64,000 nucleotides of DNA from Mycoplasmopsis bovirhinis (GCF_900660515.1 NZ_LR214972.1:124001-188000); one strand, 5' to 3'; shown: positions 1 to 8,425, numbered from the stretch's first letter. Made by a program: numbers and translations. Notes: a model not told the origin generated them from the letters alone.

Positions 1-327
1 AAACTTGATGGACATTCAAGCCCAATGACTTTAATTTCAACTTTAAGAAGAATGTTTGAGCGAGTTTATGCTAAAGAATTACGTAAAACTAAAATCGAAA
101 AAATAAATGTTACACCAGCTGAAATTATTCCTTTTATTAAAGATCTTTTAAAACAAAAAGAAAGAATTGAGTTTGAAGAAATCTTTAGCCAACCAACAAT
201 TCAACATTTTGTCATTACTTTAATTGCTTTACTTGATTTAGCCCGTAGACAATATTTAGTGATAAATCAAGTAAAGCAATTTGATACTATTTATATAAGC
301 AGAGGAGAATATTACAATGAAAAATAA
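1..327 (+). CDS. scpA: Segregation and condensation protein A, 3' part
   Basis: The reading frame is open from base 1 and ends with TAA at 325-327, so only the C-terminal 108 codons are in the window. ScpA is the kleisin subunit that bridges the SMC heads in the SMC-ScpA-ScpB condensin. The visible part is a helical C-terminal domain ending in a winged-helix-like segment with LIALLDLARRQYL near its end, where kleisins contact the SMC head. It overlaps the scpB start by 11 nt, the usual scpA-scpB arrangement. Identity rests on this C-terminal pattern plus the scpB neighbour; the N-terminal half cannot be judged. Confidence 0.85.
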   Translation, partial: KLDGHSSPMTLISTLRRMFERVYAKELRKTKIEKINVTPAEIIPFIKDLLKQKERIEFEEIFSQPTIQHFVITLIALLDLARRQYLVINQVKQFDTIYISRGEYYNEK

Positions 328-895
328 GATTTTAGAAGCTCTTTTATATATTCAAGGTGATGAAGGTTTAACTTTAGAACAAGTTAAGCAAGTATTTAAT
401 TTAAATAATGTGACTGAAGCAAAAAAAGTTATGCAAGACTTTCATAAATCTTATAATCAAGAAGACCGAGGACTTAAAGTTGTTAATTATGATGAAATTT
501 ATAAACTAGCAACAAGAGAATCAATAAAAGATTATGTATCAAAACTTGTAACAATTGTAAGACCAAATAAATTATCAAATGCAGCAATTGAAGTAGCTGG
601 AATTGTTGCATATAAACAACCAATTACTAAATCACAAATCACTAAAATTCGTGGTGGAGCTGCTTCTGATTCAATTATTAATAATTTAGTTGAAAAAGGA
701 GTTATTGAAGAAGTTGGTATTTCACCAACTCCGGGGAAACCTATTTTATATGGAGTAACTAGTAAGTTTTATGATCATTTTCGCATTACTTCATTAAAGG
801 ATTTACCTAAAATAAATGATTTTAATTATATTGATGCAACAGAAAGCGAAAATGCTAACTTTGATCTATTTTCAAGCCAAAGAGAAGATAACTAA
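317..895 (+). CDS. scpB: Segregation and condensation protein B
   Basis: ScpB (192 aa) is the winged-helix dimer that binds ScpA in the SMC condensin. Two winged-helix units are visible: an N-terminal one (about 1-75) and a second with the conserved stretch VAGIVAYKQPITKSQI at about 93-108, followed by the IRGG loop and a GKPILYGVTSKF motif near 150. These are hallmark ScpB segments. The ATG at 317 lies in the 3' end of scpA and is preceded by AGAGGAG, a good ribosome-binding site, so translation is probably coupled. The stop codon lies inside a terminator-like stem at 890-911. Confidence 0.95.
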   Translation: MKNKILEALLYIQGDEGLTLEQVKQVFNLNNVTEAKKVMQDFHKSYNQEDRGLKVVNYDEIYKLATRESIKDYVSKLVTIVRPNKLSNAAIEVAGIVAYKQPITKSQITKIRGGAASDSIINNLVEKGVIEEVGISPTPGKPILYGVTSKFYDHFRITSLKDLPKINDFNYIDATESENANFDLFSSQREDN

Positions 896-918
896 AAGAA
901 ACTTTTTAGTTATTTTTT
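890..918 (+). terminator. Intrinsic terminator after scpB
   Basis: An 8-bp stem (890-897 with 904-911) contains the scpB stop codon and is followed by a T-run at 913-918. It may end or attenuate scpAB transcription before dprA. Confidence 0.5.
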
Positions 919-968
919 CTTTTTCAGTTCTTTTTTTAAAGTTTAACTATCTTGAAAATGGAGGAATT

Positions 969-1709
969 GTGTCTGATATCTTATTCTATTTTTCAAATTT
1001 ATATGCTGGAGATAATAGCAAAGTTTATCAAGCAATTAAAAGCGGCCAAAAAATAAATGATCAAGTATTAAATGAACAAAAACAAAAATATAACATTCAA
1101 AATATATCTTATCTAACAATGGTTGATTATTATTACCCTACTAATTTAATTTTAAGCAAACAACCACCATTTGTACTTTATTATAAAGGTAATCCACAAA
1201 TCTTAAAAAACAACCATATCAAAGTATACTTAGTTAACGAAGTATATACCACCTTTACCCAAAAATATATTTTAGATAATATTAAACAACTAGTTGAAAA
1301 TACTACTTTAGTCACAAATGGTTATAAATATACCGAACAAGAACTTATTAAATTATACCGAAAAAATGGCGGGAAAATTATTCATATTGCTAAATCAGGC
1401 ATTGATTATTTTAGGTTAGATATGATAAATTTTGAAAATGAAATAGTAATTAGTAAATATCCACTTGAATGTAATATTGAATATGAAAACTTTAAAAATG
1501 ATAACTACTTTGCTTCTTTACTTGCGGACCAGCTAATATATTTTTCTTCAAAAGAAAAATCTAAAACTCACCACTTAGTTAATTATTTCTTAGAACATGG
1601 TAAAGACGTCTTTTGTTTTCCTGGATATGGTTTAAATGATGGAAATAATCAACTAATTAAAAATGGAGCAAAATTGATTACTTACATTGCAGAGACAATT
1701 CAAATATAA
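969..1709 (+). CDS. dprA: DprA/Smf-like DNA-processing protein, divergent
   Basis: DprA loads RecA on incoming single-stranded DNA during transformation. The frame is open back to 816, but the sequence overlapping scpB looks non-genuine; a GTG at 969 follows GGAGGA closely and gives 246 aa. Recognisable DprA pieces are PPFVLYYKGN (DprA has YPP.L.YKG) and the C-terminal block HHLVNYFLEHGKDVFCFPG followed by GLNDGNNQLIKNGA, matching the family's A.E.GR.VFA.PG...G.N.LI..GA. The central nucleotide-binding region (RG.A.GID..AH) is degenerate: SGIDYF is present but the flanking glycine/arginine pattern and the AH are not. It may have lost or changed activity. Convergent with rpmA. Confidence 0.75.
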   Translation: MSDILFYFSNLYAGDNSKVYQAIKSGQKINDQVLNEQKQKYNIQNISYLTMVDYYYPTNLILSKQPPFVLYYKGNPQILKNNHIKVYLVNEVYTTFTQKYILDNIKQLVENTTLVTNGYKYTEQELIKLYRKNGGKIIHIAKSGIDYFRLDMINFENEIVISKYPLECNIEYENFKNDNYFASLLADQLIYFSSKEKSKTHHLVNYFLEHGKDVFCFPGYGLNDGNNQLIKNGAKLITYIAETIQI

Positions 1710-1737
1710 AAAAACAAGTTTAAAAACTTGTTTTTTT
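1706..1737. terminator. Bidirectional terminator between dprA and rpmA
   Basis: An 11-bp stem (1711-1721 with 1724-1734), flanked by A-runs on one side and T-runs on the other, ends both convergent genes. Confidence 0.85.
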
Positions 1738-1742
1738 ATAAT

Positions 1743-2006
1743 TTAGTTTTGTTTTCTTTCGGTGTAAACTGAAACATATTTTCTATTTCTTCTGTTTTGG
1801 TATTTAATGTAACCATCAATTAAAGTGTAAAGTGTATCATCTGAACCACGCCCTACATTCTCACCAGCATGAATCTTAGTACCTCTTTGACGGTAAATAA
1901 TTGATCCTGCTGTTGCGAATTGTCCATCACCTAACTTAGCACCTAAACGTTTAGAATGCGAATCACGACCGTTCTTAGTAGAACCACCGGCTTTTGTCTT
2001 TGCCAT
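1743..2006 (-). CDS. rpmA: 50S ribosomal protein L27 without N-terminal extension
   Basis: L27 (87 aa) sits at the peptidyl-transferase centre of the large subunit. The sequence is unmistakable: [23 protein letters not shown], then the [20 protein letters not shown] block. It starts [10 protein letters not shown], the E. coli-like mature form. Firmicutes, and several mycoplasmas, instead carry a longer N-terminus with an LQFFA cleavage motif removed by the protease Prp. Only 7 nt separate it from rplU, so there is no room for an extension upstream or for the prp gene usually found between rplU and rpmA. Confidence 0.97.
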   Translation of the reverse strand: MAKTKAGGSTKNGRDSHSKRLGAKLGDGQFATAGSIIYRQRGTKIHAGENVGRGSDDTLYTLIDGYIKYQNRRNRKYVSVYTERKQN

Positions 2007-2013
2007 TTTCTAA

Positions 2014-2325
2014 TTATCCTTTGATTGCAGTAATTTTAATACGTGTATATGGTTGACGGTGACCAAGTTTTCTTTTGTGAGTTGATTTTGCGTTGTGACG
2101 GTATACAATAATTTTTTTTGCTTTACCTTGTTTTTCGATTACACCTGTAACAGAAGCGTTTTTTACTAAAGGAGAACCAACTTTTGAGCTTTTATCAGTA
2201 ACAACAAGAAGCACTTTATCAAATTTTACTTCTGATCCCTCTTGTCCTTCAATTTTCTCAATAAAAATTGTTTGTCCTTCTTTAACTAGAAGTTGTTTCC
2301 CACCGGTTTCGATAATTGCTAACAT
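2014..2325 (-). CDS. rplU: 50S ribosomal protein L21
   Basis: L21 (103 aa) is a 23S rRNA-binding protein of the large subunit. The N-terminus MLAIIETGGKQ, the central VL.V......VG.PLV, and the C-terminal KRKLGHRQPYTRIKITAI block are diagnostic. It starts at ATG 2325 behind the ribosome-binding site GGAGGT. It is first in a two-gene operon with rpmA and is preceded by a structured leader (2326-2415) and a TATAAT -10 box. Confidence 0.97.
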   Translation of the reverse strand: MLAIIETGGKQLLVKEGQTIFIEKIEGQEGSEVKFDKVLLVVTDKSSKVGSPLVKNASVTGVIEKQGKAKKIIVYRHNAKSTHKRKLGHRQPYTRIKITAIKG

Positions 2326-2421
2326 GCAATACCTCCATTAAGTGGCTCGTCCTTGAGGTGAGTTTATAACTACTTAAACCTTTTTGGAACGGTTACTTTT
2401 AAGAGTAACTTATTTATTATA
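2326..2421 (-). promoter_or_regulatory. rplU promoter and probable L21 leader RNA
   Basis: On the minus strand a TATAAT (2421-2416) is followed by about 85 nt of untranslated leader with short complementary segments (AGTTACTC/GAGTAACT-like at 2399-2412, and a CTCACCTCAAGGACGAG stretch close to the ribosome-binding site). Bacteria of the Firmicutes/Mollicutes type often carry an autoregulatory L21 leader at this place. Assignment to that RNA family is an inference that a covariance-model search would settle. Confidence 0.5.
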
Positions 2422-2463
2422 CAAAAAAAATTATTTTTTCATACCAAAAATTAAAATTCCCAT

Positions 2464-2485
2464 TATAATTATTTATAATATTTTT
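2464..2485 (+). promoter_or_regulatory. rsmG promoter, leaderless type
   Basis: TATAAT occurs at 2464-2469 and again at 2474-2479. The second is 6 nt before the ATG, so transcription would start at or next to the start codon; there is no Shine-Dalgarno sequence. Confidence 0.55.
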
Positions 2486-3181
2486 ATGTCAAAAAAATCA
2501 TATCAAACAAAAGTAAAAGAGTTGTGTGTTGAAAATTCATGAGACTTTAGTTTATTTGAAAAATATGTTAAATTAATTGAAGAAAAAAACAAAGTCATGA
2601 ATTTGACTGGTTTTAGTGGTGAAAGACTTTGAGAAGAGGGAATTTATGAATCTTTAGTTTTTATGCTCCAAATAACTAAAAATATTGAACAAATCAAGAT
2701 TTTAGATATTGGTGCTGGAGTAGGCTTTCCTTCGATTCCATATGTTTTAACTAAACCAAAAAACCAAATTTATATTTATGAGCCATTACAAAAAAGAGTT
2801 AAATTTCTTAATTTAGTTATAAAAGAATTAAACTTACAATCTTACGTATCAGTTTATGCTACTAGAGCTGAGCAAGTAAAAGAAAAAAACATTTTTGATC
2901 TTGTTACTGCTAGGGCTGTTGCAAGCATAAAAACTTTGTTAATGTCATCATTTCATCTTGTAAAAGTTAAAGGACAAATGACTTTATTAAAAAGCAAAAA
3001 ATATCAGGAAGAGCTTTTGGAAGCAAAAGATATTTTAACAAAGCTGGATTATGATTTAGAAATAAGTTCTTTAGCTCTAACAAACCATACACGCGATAAT
3101 AAAATTATAAAGATAATTAAACATAGATCAACACCACAAACTTTTCCATATTCATGGAAAGATATCAAAAAAATCAATTAA
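2486..3181 (+). CDS. rsmG: 16S rRNA (guanine-527-N7)-methyltransferase
   Basis: RsmG (GidB) methylates G527 of 16S rRNA with S-adenosylmethionine. The full gene (231 aa) needs two TGA codons read as Trp near residues 19 and 51. Family motifs: NKVMNLTGF (about 39-47), the SAM-binding DIGAGVGFPSIP (about 78-89), and ARAVASIKTLL in the later Rossmann half. Length is normal for the family. The ATG at 2486 is preceded by a -10 box and no ribosome-binding site, suggesting a leaderless mRNA. It is transcribed divergently from rplU and is followed by decayed sequence. Confidence 0.93.
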
Positions 3182-3301
3182 ATAAATCTTTAAAGTTAAA
3201 TTATAACATTAATGATTTATAAGCGTAAAACGATTTTAAGCATGCTAAATTAGATAGGACAGAAATATTCAGACAAAATCGTAATATTTCTGCCTTGTCT
3301 A
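3182..3301. repeat. Degenerate hairpin repeat
   Basis: The segment 3258-3302 has an imperfect inverted repeat (CAGAAATATT with AATATTTCTG, then CCTTGTCTA). It resembles the perfect hairpin at 8657-8707, read in the opposite orientation (the loop has ACAAAAT where the other has ATTTTGT). The rest of the stretch shows nothing recognisable. Confidence 0.5.
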
Positions 3302-3589
3302 GATTTATATAATTTTAATGCTAAATTAAATTCATTACAAGAACTTACTCAAATCACTGATTACAAAAATCAAAATAATAATTGAGAAGATAATCTAGAT
3401 ATTGATAAATTTAAATCTAATTTTAGAACTGGAAAAGATTTATTTAAACAAATTAAATTCTTTAGTAAAGCAAGTGAAAATGAATCATTATTTAAAGAAT
3501 ATGAAATATTTTTAGAAATCTTTAAACAAATAAATGATTATTTTAACACTGTTGAAAATGCACAAAAAATCGTAAATGAATTACCTTAG
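3302..3589 (+). pseudogene. Coding fragment of unknown origin
   Basis: A frame with mycoplasma-like composition, one TGA-Trp, and no convincing start codon runs to TAG at 3587-3589. The peptide is charged and helical (…DKFKSNFRTGKDLFKQ…). It is followed in the same frame by a further open stretch to 3726 (…RYKCTWKFNCRTK…), so it looks like the eroded remains of a larger gene. No family was recognised. Confidence 0.4.
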
Positions 3590-3725
3590 AGTATATTCAA
3601 AATGAAGTAACATCTGGTAGATATAAGTGTACTTGGAAATTTAATTGTAGAACTAAAATTTATTTTAAAAAAATATTTTGACCTTGCCTGAAGCCTACAG
3701 GAGATGCTAAATTTAGCAAGAAATA

Positions 3726-3875
3726 ATGACAAAATACCTTCTTGATATAGTAAATAAATTACATAAGCTTAGAGAAGCTAGAAATAGTGCTTTGAATTAT
3801 CTTGAAGACAAAAGCGATGATTATGGAAAATATAATGCAGATGATTTAAGGGACGGAGCAGAAATAGTCTTCTAG
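3726..3875 (+). pseudogene. Short coding remnant
   Basis: A 49-codon frame from ATG 3726 to TAG 3873-3875 encodes a charged helix (LHKLREARNSALNYLEDK). After the stop the same frame continues with LDPGTKQPARKN. It probably belongs to the same decayed locus as the fragment before it. Function unknown. Confidence 0.3.
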
Positions 3876-3950
3876 CTAGATCCAGGGACTAAACAACCAG
3901 CAAGGAAAAACAGTACTAAACTAATAAAGAGAAATAAATTTCAAAATTAT

Positions 3951-3978
3951 AAAACTGGATATTTAAATATCCAGTTTT
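3951..3978. terminator. Terminator of the LicA-type kinase gene
   Basis: A perfect 14-bp palindromic stem (3951-3964 with 3965-3978) with A/T runs outside; it overlaps the region just beyond the kinase stop codon and works in both directions. Confidence 0.8.
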
Positions 3979-3981
3979 TAT

Positions 3982-4728
3982 TTAATTTCTAAATAAATTA
4001 TTCTTTTTTAAATAATTATATTCTTGAATAGTTTCTTCAAGTTTATTAATGCAATATTCATCACTAAAAGGCATTATGTCTTGGGCATGAATTCATAAGA
4101 TTGTTAAATAATAAACTAAAATCTTTTGCTGAATTAAGTACTCTTCTCAGTATGAATCATATTCATCTAAGAAGATTTTTTCTTGCTCCTTGGTTAAAAA
4201 TGAGCCACAAATAAAATAAGCTAAATCAAAATGCTTATCACCCATTGAGGCATATTCTCAATCAATAAACATAATTTTATTAGTAGCTTTATTTAATAAT
4301 AAATTACCTTTATATAAATCATTATGTAAAGGTCGGTTATGTTCACTGTGAGCTAAGATATTGTTAATACGGCGGTAATACTTATTTAAAATTTCTAAAT
4401 TAATATTTTTAGCTTTTAAAATTGCTCTGTATTCTTTTACTCTTTGTGAGTGATTTGATTTAGGAAATTTAAGCTCAGAATTATGCAGGGTAAGGAAGTT
4501 TTGGGCAATTTCCTTTAATTGCTCTTTAGTGAATTTTATTTCATTTGTATCAATCCATTGTCACTTAATTTCTTTTTCATTATTTTCAATTAATTTAGGT
4601 ACAAATGAAAAATTGCTAAGTAATGTATAATCTAGCTTATGGTTAAATTTATTAGGTTTTTTAATTTGGTAAAAATAGTTCCCATCTTTATAACTATCAT
4701 TTGTAAAACCAGATTTTATTTTTTCCAT
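3982..4728 (-). CDS. Choline/ethanolamine kinase-family (LicA-like) phosphotransferase
   Basis: A 248-aa protein kinase-like-fold phosphotransferase. Conserved motifs are HNDLYKGNLLL (Brenner-type catalytic loop with Asp and Asn) followed by KIMFIDWEYASMG and HFDLAYF, the metal-binding Asp segment of choline kinases and LicA. It probably phosphorylates choline, ethanolamine or a related small alcohol in the cytosol, feeding phosphocholine-type lipid or glycolipid synthesis; the exact substrate cannot be read from sequence. The ATG at 4728 has AAAGGAG seven nt upstream. Several Trp are TGA. It is a single gene with its own terminator, next to two tRNA genes. Confidence 0.8.
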
Positions 4729-4848
4729 CTTTACTCCTTTGTAAATATTTATATACATTTTAAACCATTTAATAGAAAATAATATATTATATTTAAAGAA
4801 AATTTAATAAAAAAAGACTGTGACAAATGTCAAAGTCAAAATTTAATT

Positions 4849-4925
4849 TGGCGCGCCCGGCAGGAGTCGAACCCGCAACCTTTTGGGCCGTAACCAAACA
4901 CTCTGTCCAATTGAGCTACGGGCGC
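4849..4925 (-). tRNA. tRNA-Arg(ACG)
   Basis: On the minus strand the acceptor stem GCGCCCG pairs with CGGGCGC, the T loop is TTCGACT, and the anticodon loop TTACGGC carries ACG (stem TTTGG/CCAAA). The discriminator is G and CCA is encoded (4851-4849). Confidence 0.95.
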
Positions 4926-4937
4926 AAATATCATAAA

Positions 4938-5012
4938 TGGAGGCACTAACGGGATTCGAACCCGTAATCAAGGTTTTGCAGACCCATGCCTTGGCCATTT
5001 GGCTATAGTGCC
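4938..5012 (-). tRNA. tRNA-Cys(GCA)
   Basis: On the minus strand the acceptor stem GGCACTA pairs with TAGTGCC, the T arm is ACGGG-TTCGAAT-CCCGT, and the anticodon loop CTGCAAA carries GCA. CCA is encoded (4940-4938). A TATAAT box at 5037-5032 is its likely promoter and serves both tRNA genes. Confidence 0.95.
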
Positions 5013-5049
5013 ATCTTTAAAATGCTTATATATTATAATATATTTTTTT

Positions 5050-5081
5050 AAAATTTAAAATAATATTTAAGATATTTTTAA
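5050..5081. repeat. 32-bp direct repeat, left copy
   Basis: Identical over 32 bp to 8858-8889. The two copies bracket the protease/lipoprotein cassette. The left copy lies 37 nt upstream of the tRNA-Cys 5' end and may overlap its -35 region. Confidence 0.85.
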
Positions 5082-5084
5082 TGT

Positions 5085-5140
5085 TATTAAATGGAAATGT
5101 CACATGCAAGATTTTTTGCATGTGACATTTCCATTTAATA
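5085..5140. repeat. Perfect 25-bp inverted repeat
   Basis: The arms 5085-5109 and 5116-5140 are perfectly complementary with a 6-nt loop (GATTTT). A near-identical left arm without its partner occurs at 8620-8646. There is no T-run after it, so it is not a typical terminator. Confidence 0.85.
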
Positions 5141-5293
5141 GATAGTGATTCAATAAAACTAAATATATTAATTAACGAAATGATCAAACCAGAACCTGAT
5201 GTAGTACCTGGATATAGAATTTGAAGTGTTTTTAGTTTACCAAAAAACAAAAATGTGATAATCCAAATTAATGGAAAAGATATTACAGAATAA
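5141..5293 (+). pseudogene. C-terminal gene remnant
   Basis: Fifty codons are open with a TGA-Trp (PDVVPGYRIWSVFSLPKN…) and end in TAA at 5291-5293, but the 5' side runs straight into the inverted repeat at 5085-5140. This looks like the tail of a gene cut off by the repeat or by a rearrangement. No family was recognised. Confidence 0.35.
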
Positions 5294-5301
5294 TAATATG
5301 A

Positions 5302-5307
5302 TATAAT
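5302..5307 (+). promoter_or_regulatory. Possible -10 box of the protease operon
   Basis: A TATAAT stands 113 nt before the protease ATG, giving a leader of about 107 nt. No clear -35 box was seen. Confidence 0.4.
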
Positions 5308-5420
5308 TTATTCATGTAATAAACAAGAAATAAATTTATTTTATATAAGTGTACAAAAATAGAAAACTATTATAAATATTTATTTTTTTATTTTATAAAT
5401 AATTTAATGGAGGATATTTT

Positions 5421-7474
5421 ATGAGAAAAAAATTAAAAAATTAATAACTTTTTCTACGATAGGTGTAGTATTTAGTGGAACAGCATTTTTAGTTACTACA
5501 TCGACCGTTCATAATAAACAACTAATAAATTGATATGATTTCTACACAAGTGATAAATTTGAGGTCAGAGCACAAAATTCTGCAAAAGTTATAAACATTA
5601 ATAAACAAGAAGTTTCTGTTCCAATCAACAATAATTTTGAACTTAAATTATTGTTAAATCCAGGTATAAAAATTCAAAACGAGGAATTTATAATCAAGTT
5701 TAATAACGATTTTATAAATAAAATTAATAAGAAAAATTTAATTTATAAATCATTTGAAAAGCTATCGACGATGCCTATTGTTTGGTTTTATTTTGAAAAC
5801 GAAAGAGATAGACAAAACTTTGTTGCAGAAATTAAAGATTGAAATGAAATTTTTAAATTAATAATTTTTGAAAATAAAAAAATCTTACAATTTCCACATC
5901 AAATAGGTAATTTATCCGATTCTGATTCCGGAGCAGGTGCATTACAAATAAGTAGCCATTACCCTGGTGCTAAAATAGACTTAAACCATTACCTTTTCAA
6001 GAGTAGTTTTTCACATAATTCTTCAATTGTTAATGCTGAAGATTATTTAGATAATCCATATGTCAATAAAATTGGTATTCTTGAAGTTTGGGCACATAAG
6101 TTTGATGAAAAATTTAAACATTATTTTAAAAATGGTATTGAAATAAATAATTTGGATATTCCCGGAACAGAAGCATGAAAAACTCACTCAACTAATGTTT
6201 CCTTAATTACAGGCGGAAAATATGGAATTGATAAATCATCAAAAATATATTTACATACTTTTACACATCTTGACAGTAAATGAATGAGGACAATTGAGAA
6301 AATGGTAAAAGATGAGGGAATAAGAGTAATTAATCATAGCTATGGATTAAGTCTATACCTTACTGATAAAAATGGCAAAAAATATATTTCACCTAAATAT
6401 TTAAAAGGGTATTCTGAAAATTCGTACTTTTTAGATTATATATCACGAAAATATGGTGTAATAAACGTATTTGGTGCAAGTAATGACGGAAAAGATGAAA
6501 ATCATTTAATAACAGGCACACAATTATCATTTAATTCGGTTGTTGTTGGTGCTTTATCTAATTCTGCGTCATACTCAGGTTTAAAATCAAATAAAGTTGC
6601 TGAATACTCTAACTATAGATTATCTAAAGAATTCGAAAATATTTCTAAACCGCTTGTTGTTGCACCTGGAAAAATTTATACCACTGTTTATGGAGAATAT
6701 AGATATGCGGCTGGAACCAGTTATGCTGCACCAATAGTCACAGGTTTAATTTCTAATTTAATGAAGTATAAAGAAGATATAAGAAATAGTAACAATAGAG
6801 TTCCAATTGTAAAAGCAATATTATCTGCTTCAGCAGTGAGTCCGAAACTGCAAAATCTCACTTATAAAACAAGTGGTTATGAACAAAAATATGGATCTGG
6901 AACGGTAGATTTTAAGGAAATGCTACAAGCAGCAAACAATTATAAAGTTAAGACACTTAACTCAAATAGTTCTAATAATACAATACTTACCAGTGATGAA
7001 ATAAAATTAACCAAAGGTCAAACCATTAAAATATCTAGTTCATGAACTTTTAATGCTGGCTTATTAAAAGAACGGGTAATTAATCCATTATTGATTGATG
7101 ATCGTAATTGGTGAAACGATGTTTATAACACAACACCAAAATATAGGACAAAGGATTTAGTTGCAGAAGCAAGAAAATGAGGTAACCAGCATGAGAATGA
7201 GTTATGACTTAAAAAAGAAGAAATGTTAAATCGCCAATCTAATAAATGATTTACTGATTATGATTTATTTTTAGAACAGAAAAATTCTAATGGTGATTGA
7301 ATAACTGTAAAACGTGTTTCGACTATTTTAACAAATGATGAATTAATCGAACATAAAGCAGATGTGGCTGGTACTTATCGATATAAAATTTTAAAATTCT
7401 CATCAAACTCTTTTGATAATTCAGTTGATGATATTGTCGCTGTAACACATGTAGTAAGGAATGAAAATGAATAA
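5421..7474 (+). CDS. Subtilisin-like (S8) surface protease, out of frame at a poly-A tract
   Basis: GGAGGA at 5409-5414 precedes ATG 5421, but that frame stops after seven codons. The main frame, open from 5423 to TAA 7472-7474 (about 683 codons), continues with KKIKKLITF, a hydrophobic signal segment, and the mature protein. The A7 run at 5426-5432 with one more A would restore an MRKKIKK start, so this is either an OFF phase-variant or a recent frameshift. S8 landmarks are a His site in WKTHSTN (about 6178), NHSYG, the oxyanion Asn in GASNDG, and the catalytic Ser in AGTSYAAPIVTG. The position expected for the Asp reads IGILEVW, with Glu. About 11 Trp are TGA. The lipoprotein gene downstream overlaps by 8 nt. 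Probably membrane-anchored or secreted; substrate unknown. Confidence 0.75.
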
Positions 7475-8384
7475 AAAAATATTATTGATTGGATCTTTAT
7501 TAACTCCACTTATTACTTTTTCGTGTACACATACCAGCCCACCTGAGCCTTCAAAACCAAAGCCAGATCCTGTTCCACCACTAAAAAAACCTAACATATC
7601 TGATTTAGATAAAGGAATATGAGAAAGAGCAAGTGACAATAAGATATTATTAGATGTAGACCCAAGTAAAGAGGCAAATGCTTTTGAGCAAACTTATGAT
7701 ATGTATAATGCCGTTTATTCTAAATATAAACAATTCACAAAAATAGACATTTTTGCGCCTAAAGATTGGATCAAATCAAACGGCAGCGAAATAAAAGAAG
7801 AACGAAAACAAAAACAATCTATTTATCCATTTAACTTAACATTTTTCCATAATAGTTTTGATTATTTACGAGATAAAAATGTCTTAGAATATCTACCAAT
7901 TGCAAGTGCAGTTAAAATAACAAATAAAGATCAATTTGATAAATATATAATTAACAGATTTAAAGAACTAAACCCACACGAAGATTTTAATCAAGATTCA
8001 CAAATTAAAAAATTATTTGAGGAACTTTATTTAGACAATCAAGATGTTTATCAAGTATTGGAAGAAAATAATATTTATATACACAAGACCGGACGGCCAA
8101 CACACTATCGTTATGACGAAATGATAATTCCTACTTATGATGAAAATCAAGTTACTATTAATATTGTCTATGATTTTTTATTAAATGGTTCTAGCTATAT
8201 GGTGGTCCCCACCTCTGCAGAAGTTAATACAAACCCGCCAACATATTGAATAGTTTACTTAATAAAAAAGAGTAATAATATAAAGTATCATCAAATTTTT
8301 AGAGAATATGGTGAAAAATACGAATCTTACAAACAAAGATTTGAGAAATGGTTCAAAGAAGAATTTGAAAAGAAATTTTCATAA
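7467..8384 (+). CDS. Surface lipoprotein paired with the S8 protease
   Basis: 305 aa. The N-terminus MNKKILLIGSLLTPLITFSC is a lipoprotein signal peptide with the acylated Cys at about 20, followed by a Pro-rich linker (SPPEPSKPKPDPVPP). The mature part is charged and has no recognised domain. Its ATG overlaps the protease stop by 8 nt, so translation is probably coupled and the two proteins may act together at the cell surface. An A7 tract at codons 3-5 makes this gene another possible slippage site, although it is in frame here. Trp at TGA occurs late in the protein. A terminator follows at 8393-8425. Confidence 0.8.
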
Positions 8385-8392
8385 GTATAATA

Positions 8393-8425
8393 AAAACATT
8401 TGGATGAATTATCCAAATGTTTTTT
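8393..8425 (+). terminator. Terminator of the protease-lipoprotein operon
   Basis: A 13-bp stem (8393-8405 with 8411-8423), GAATT loop, followed by T. Confidence 0.85.

Noticed and set aside
5441-5640. Alternative in-frame start for the S8 protease
   Set aside because: The in-frame TTG at 5651 would remove the signal peptide, and no ATG/GTG with a ribosome-binding site lies in the main frame near 5423.
5421-8384. MIB-MIP immunoglobulin-cleavage pair
   Set aside because: MIP is a DUF31-type (trypsin-like) protease and MIB is much larger; here the protease is a subtilisin and the partner a 305-aa lipoprotein.
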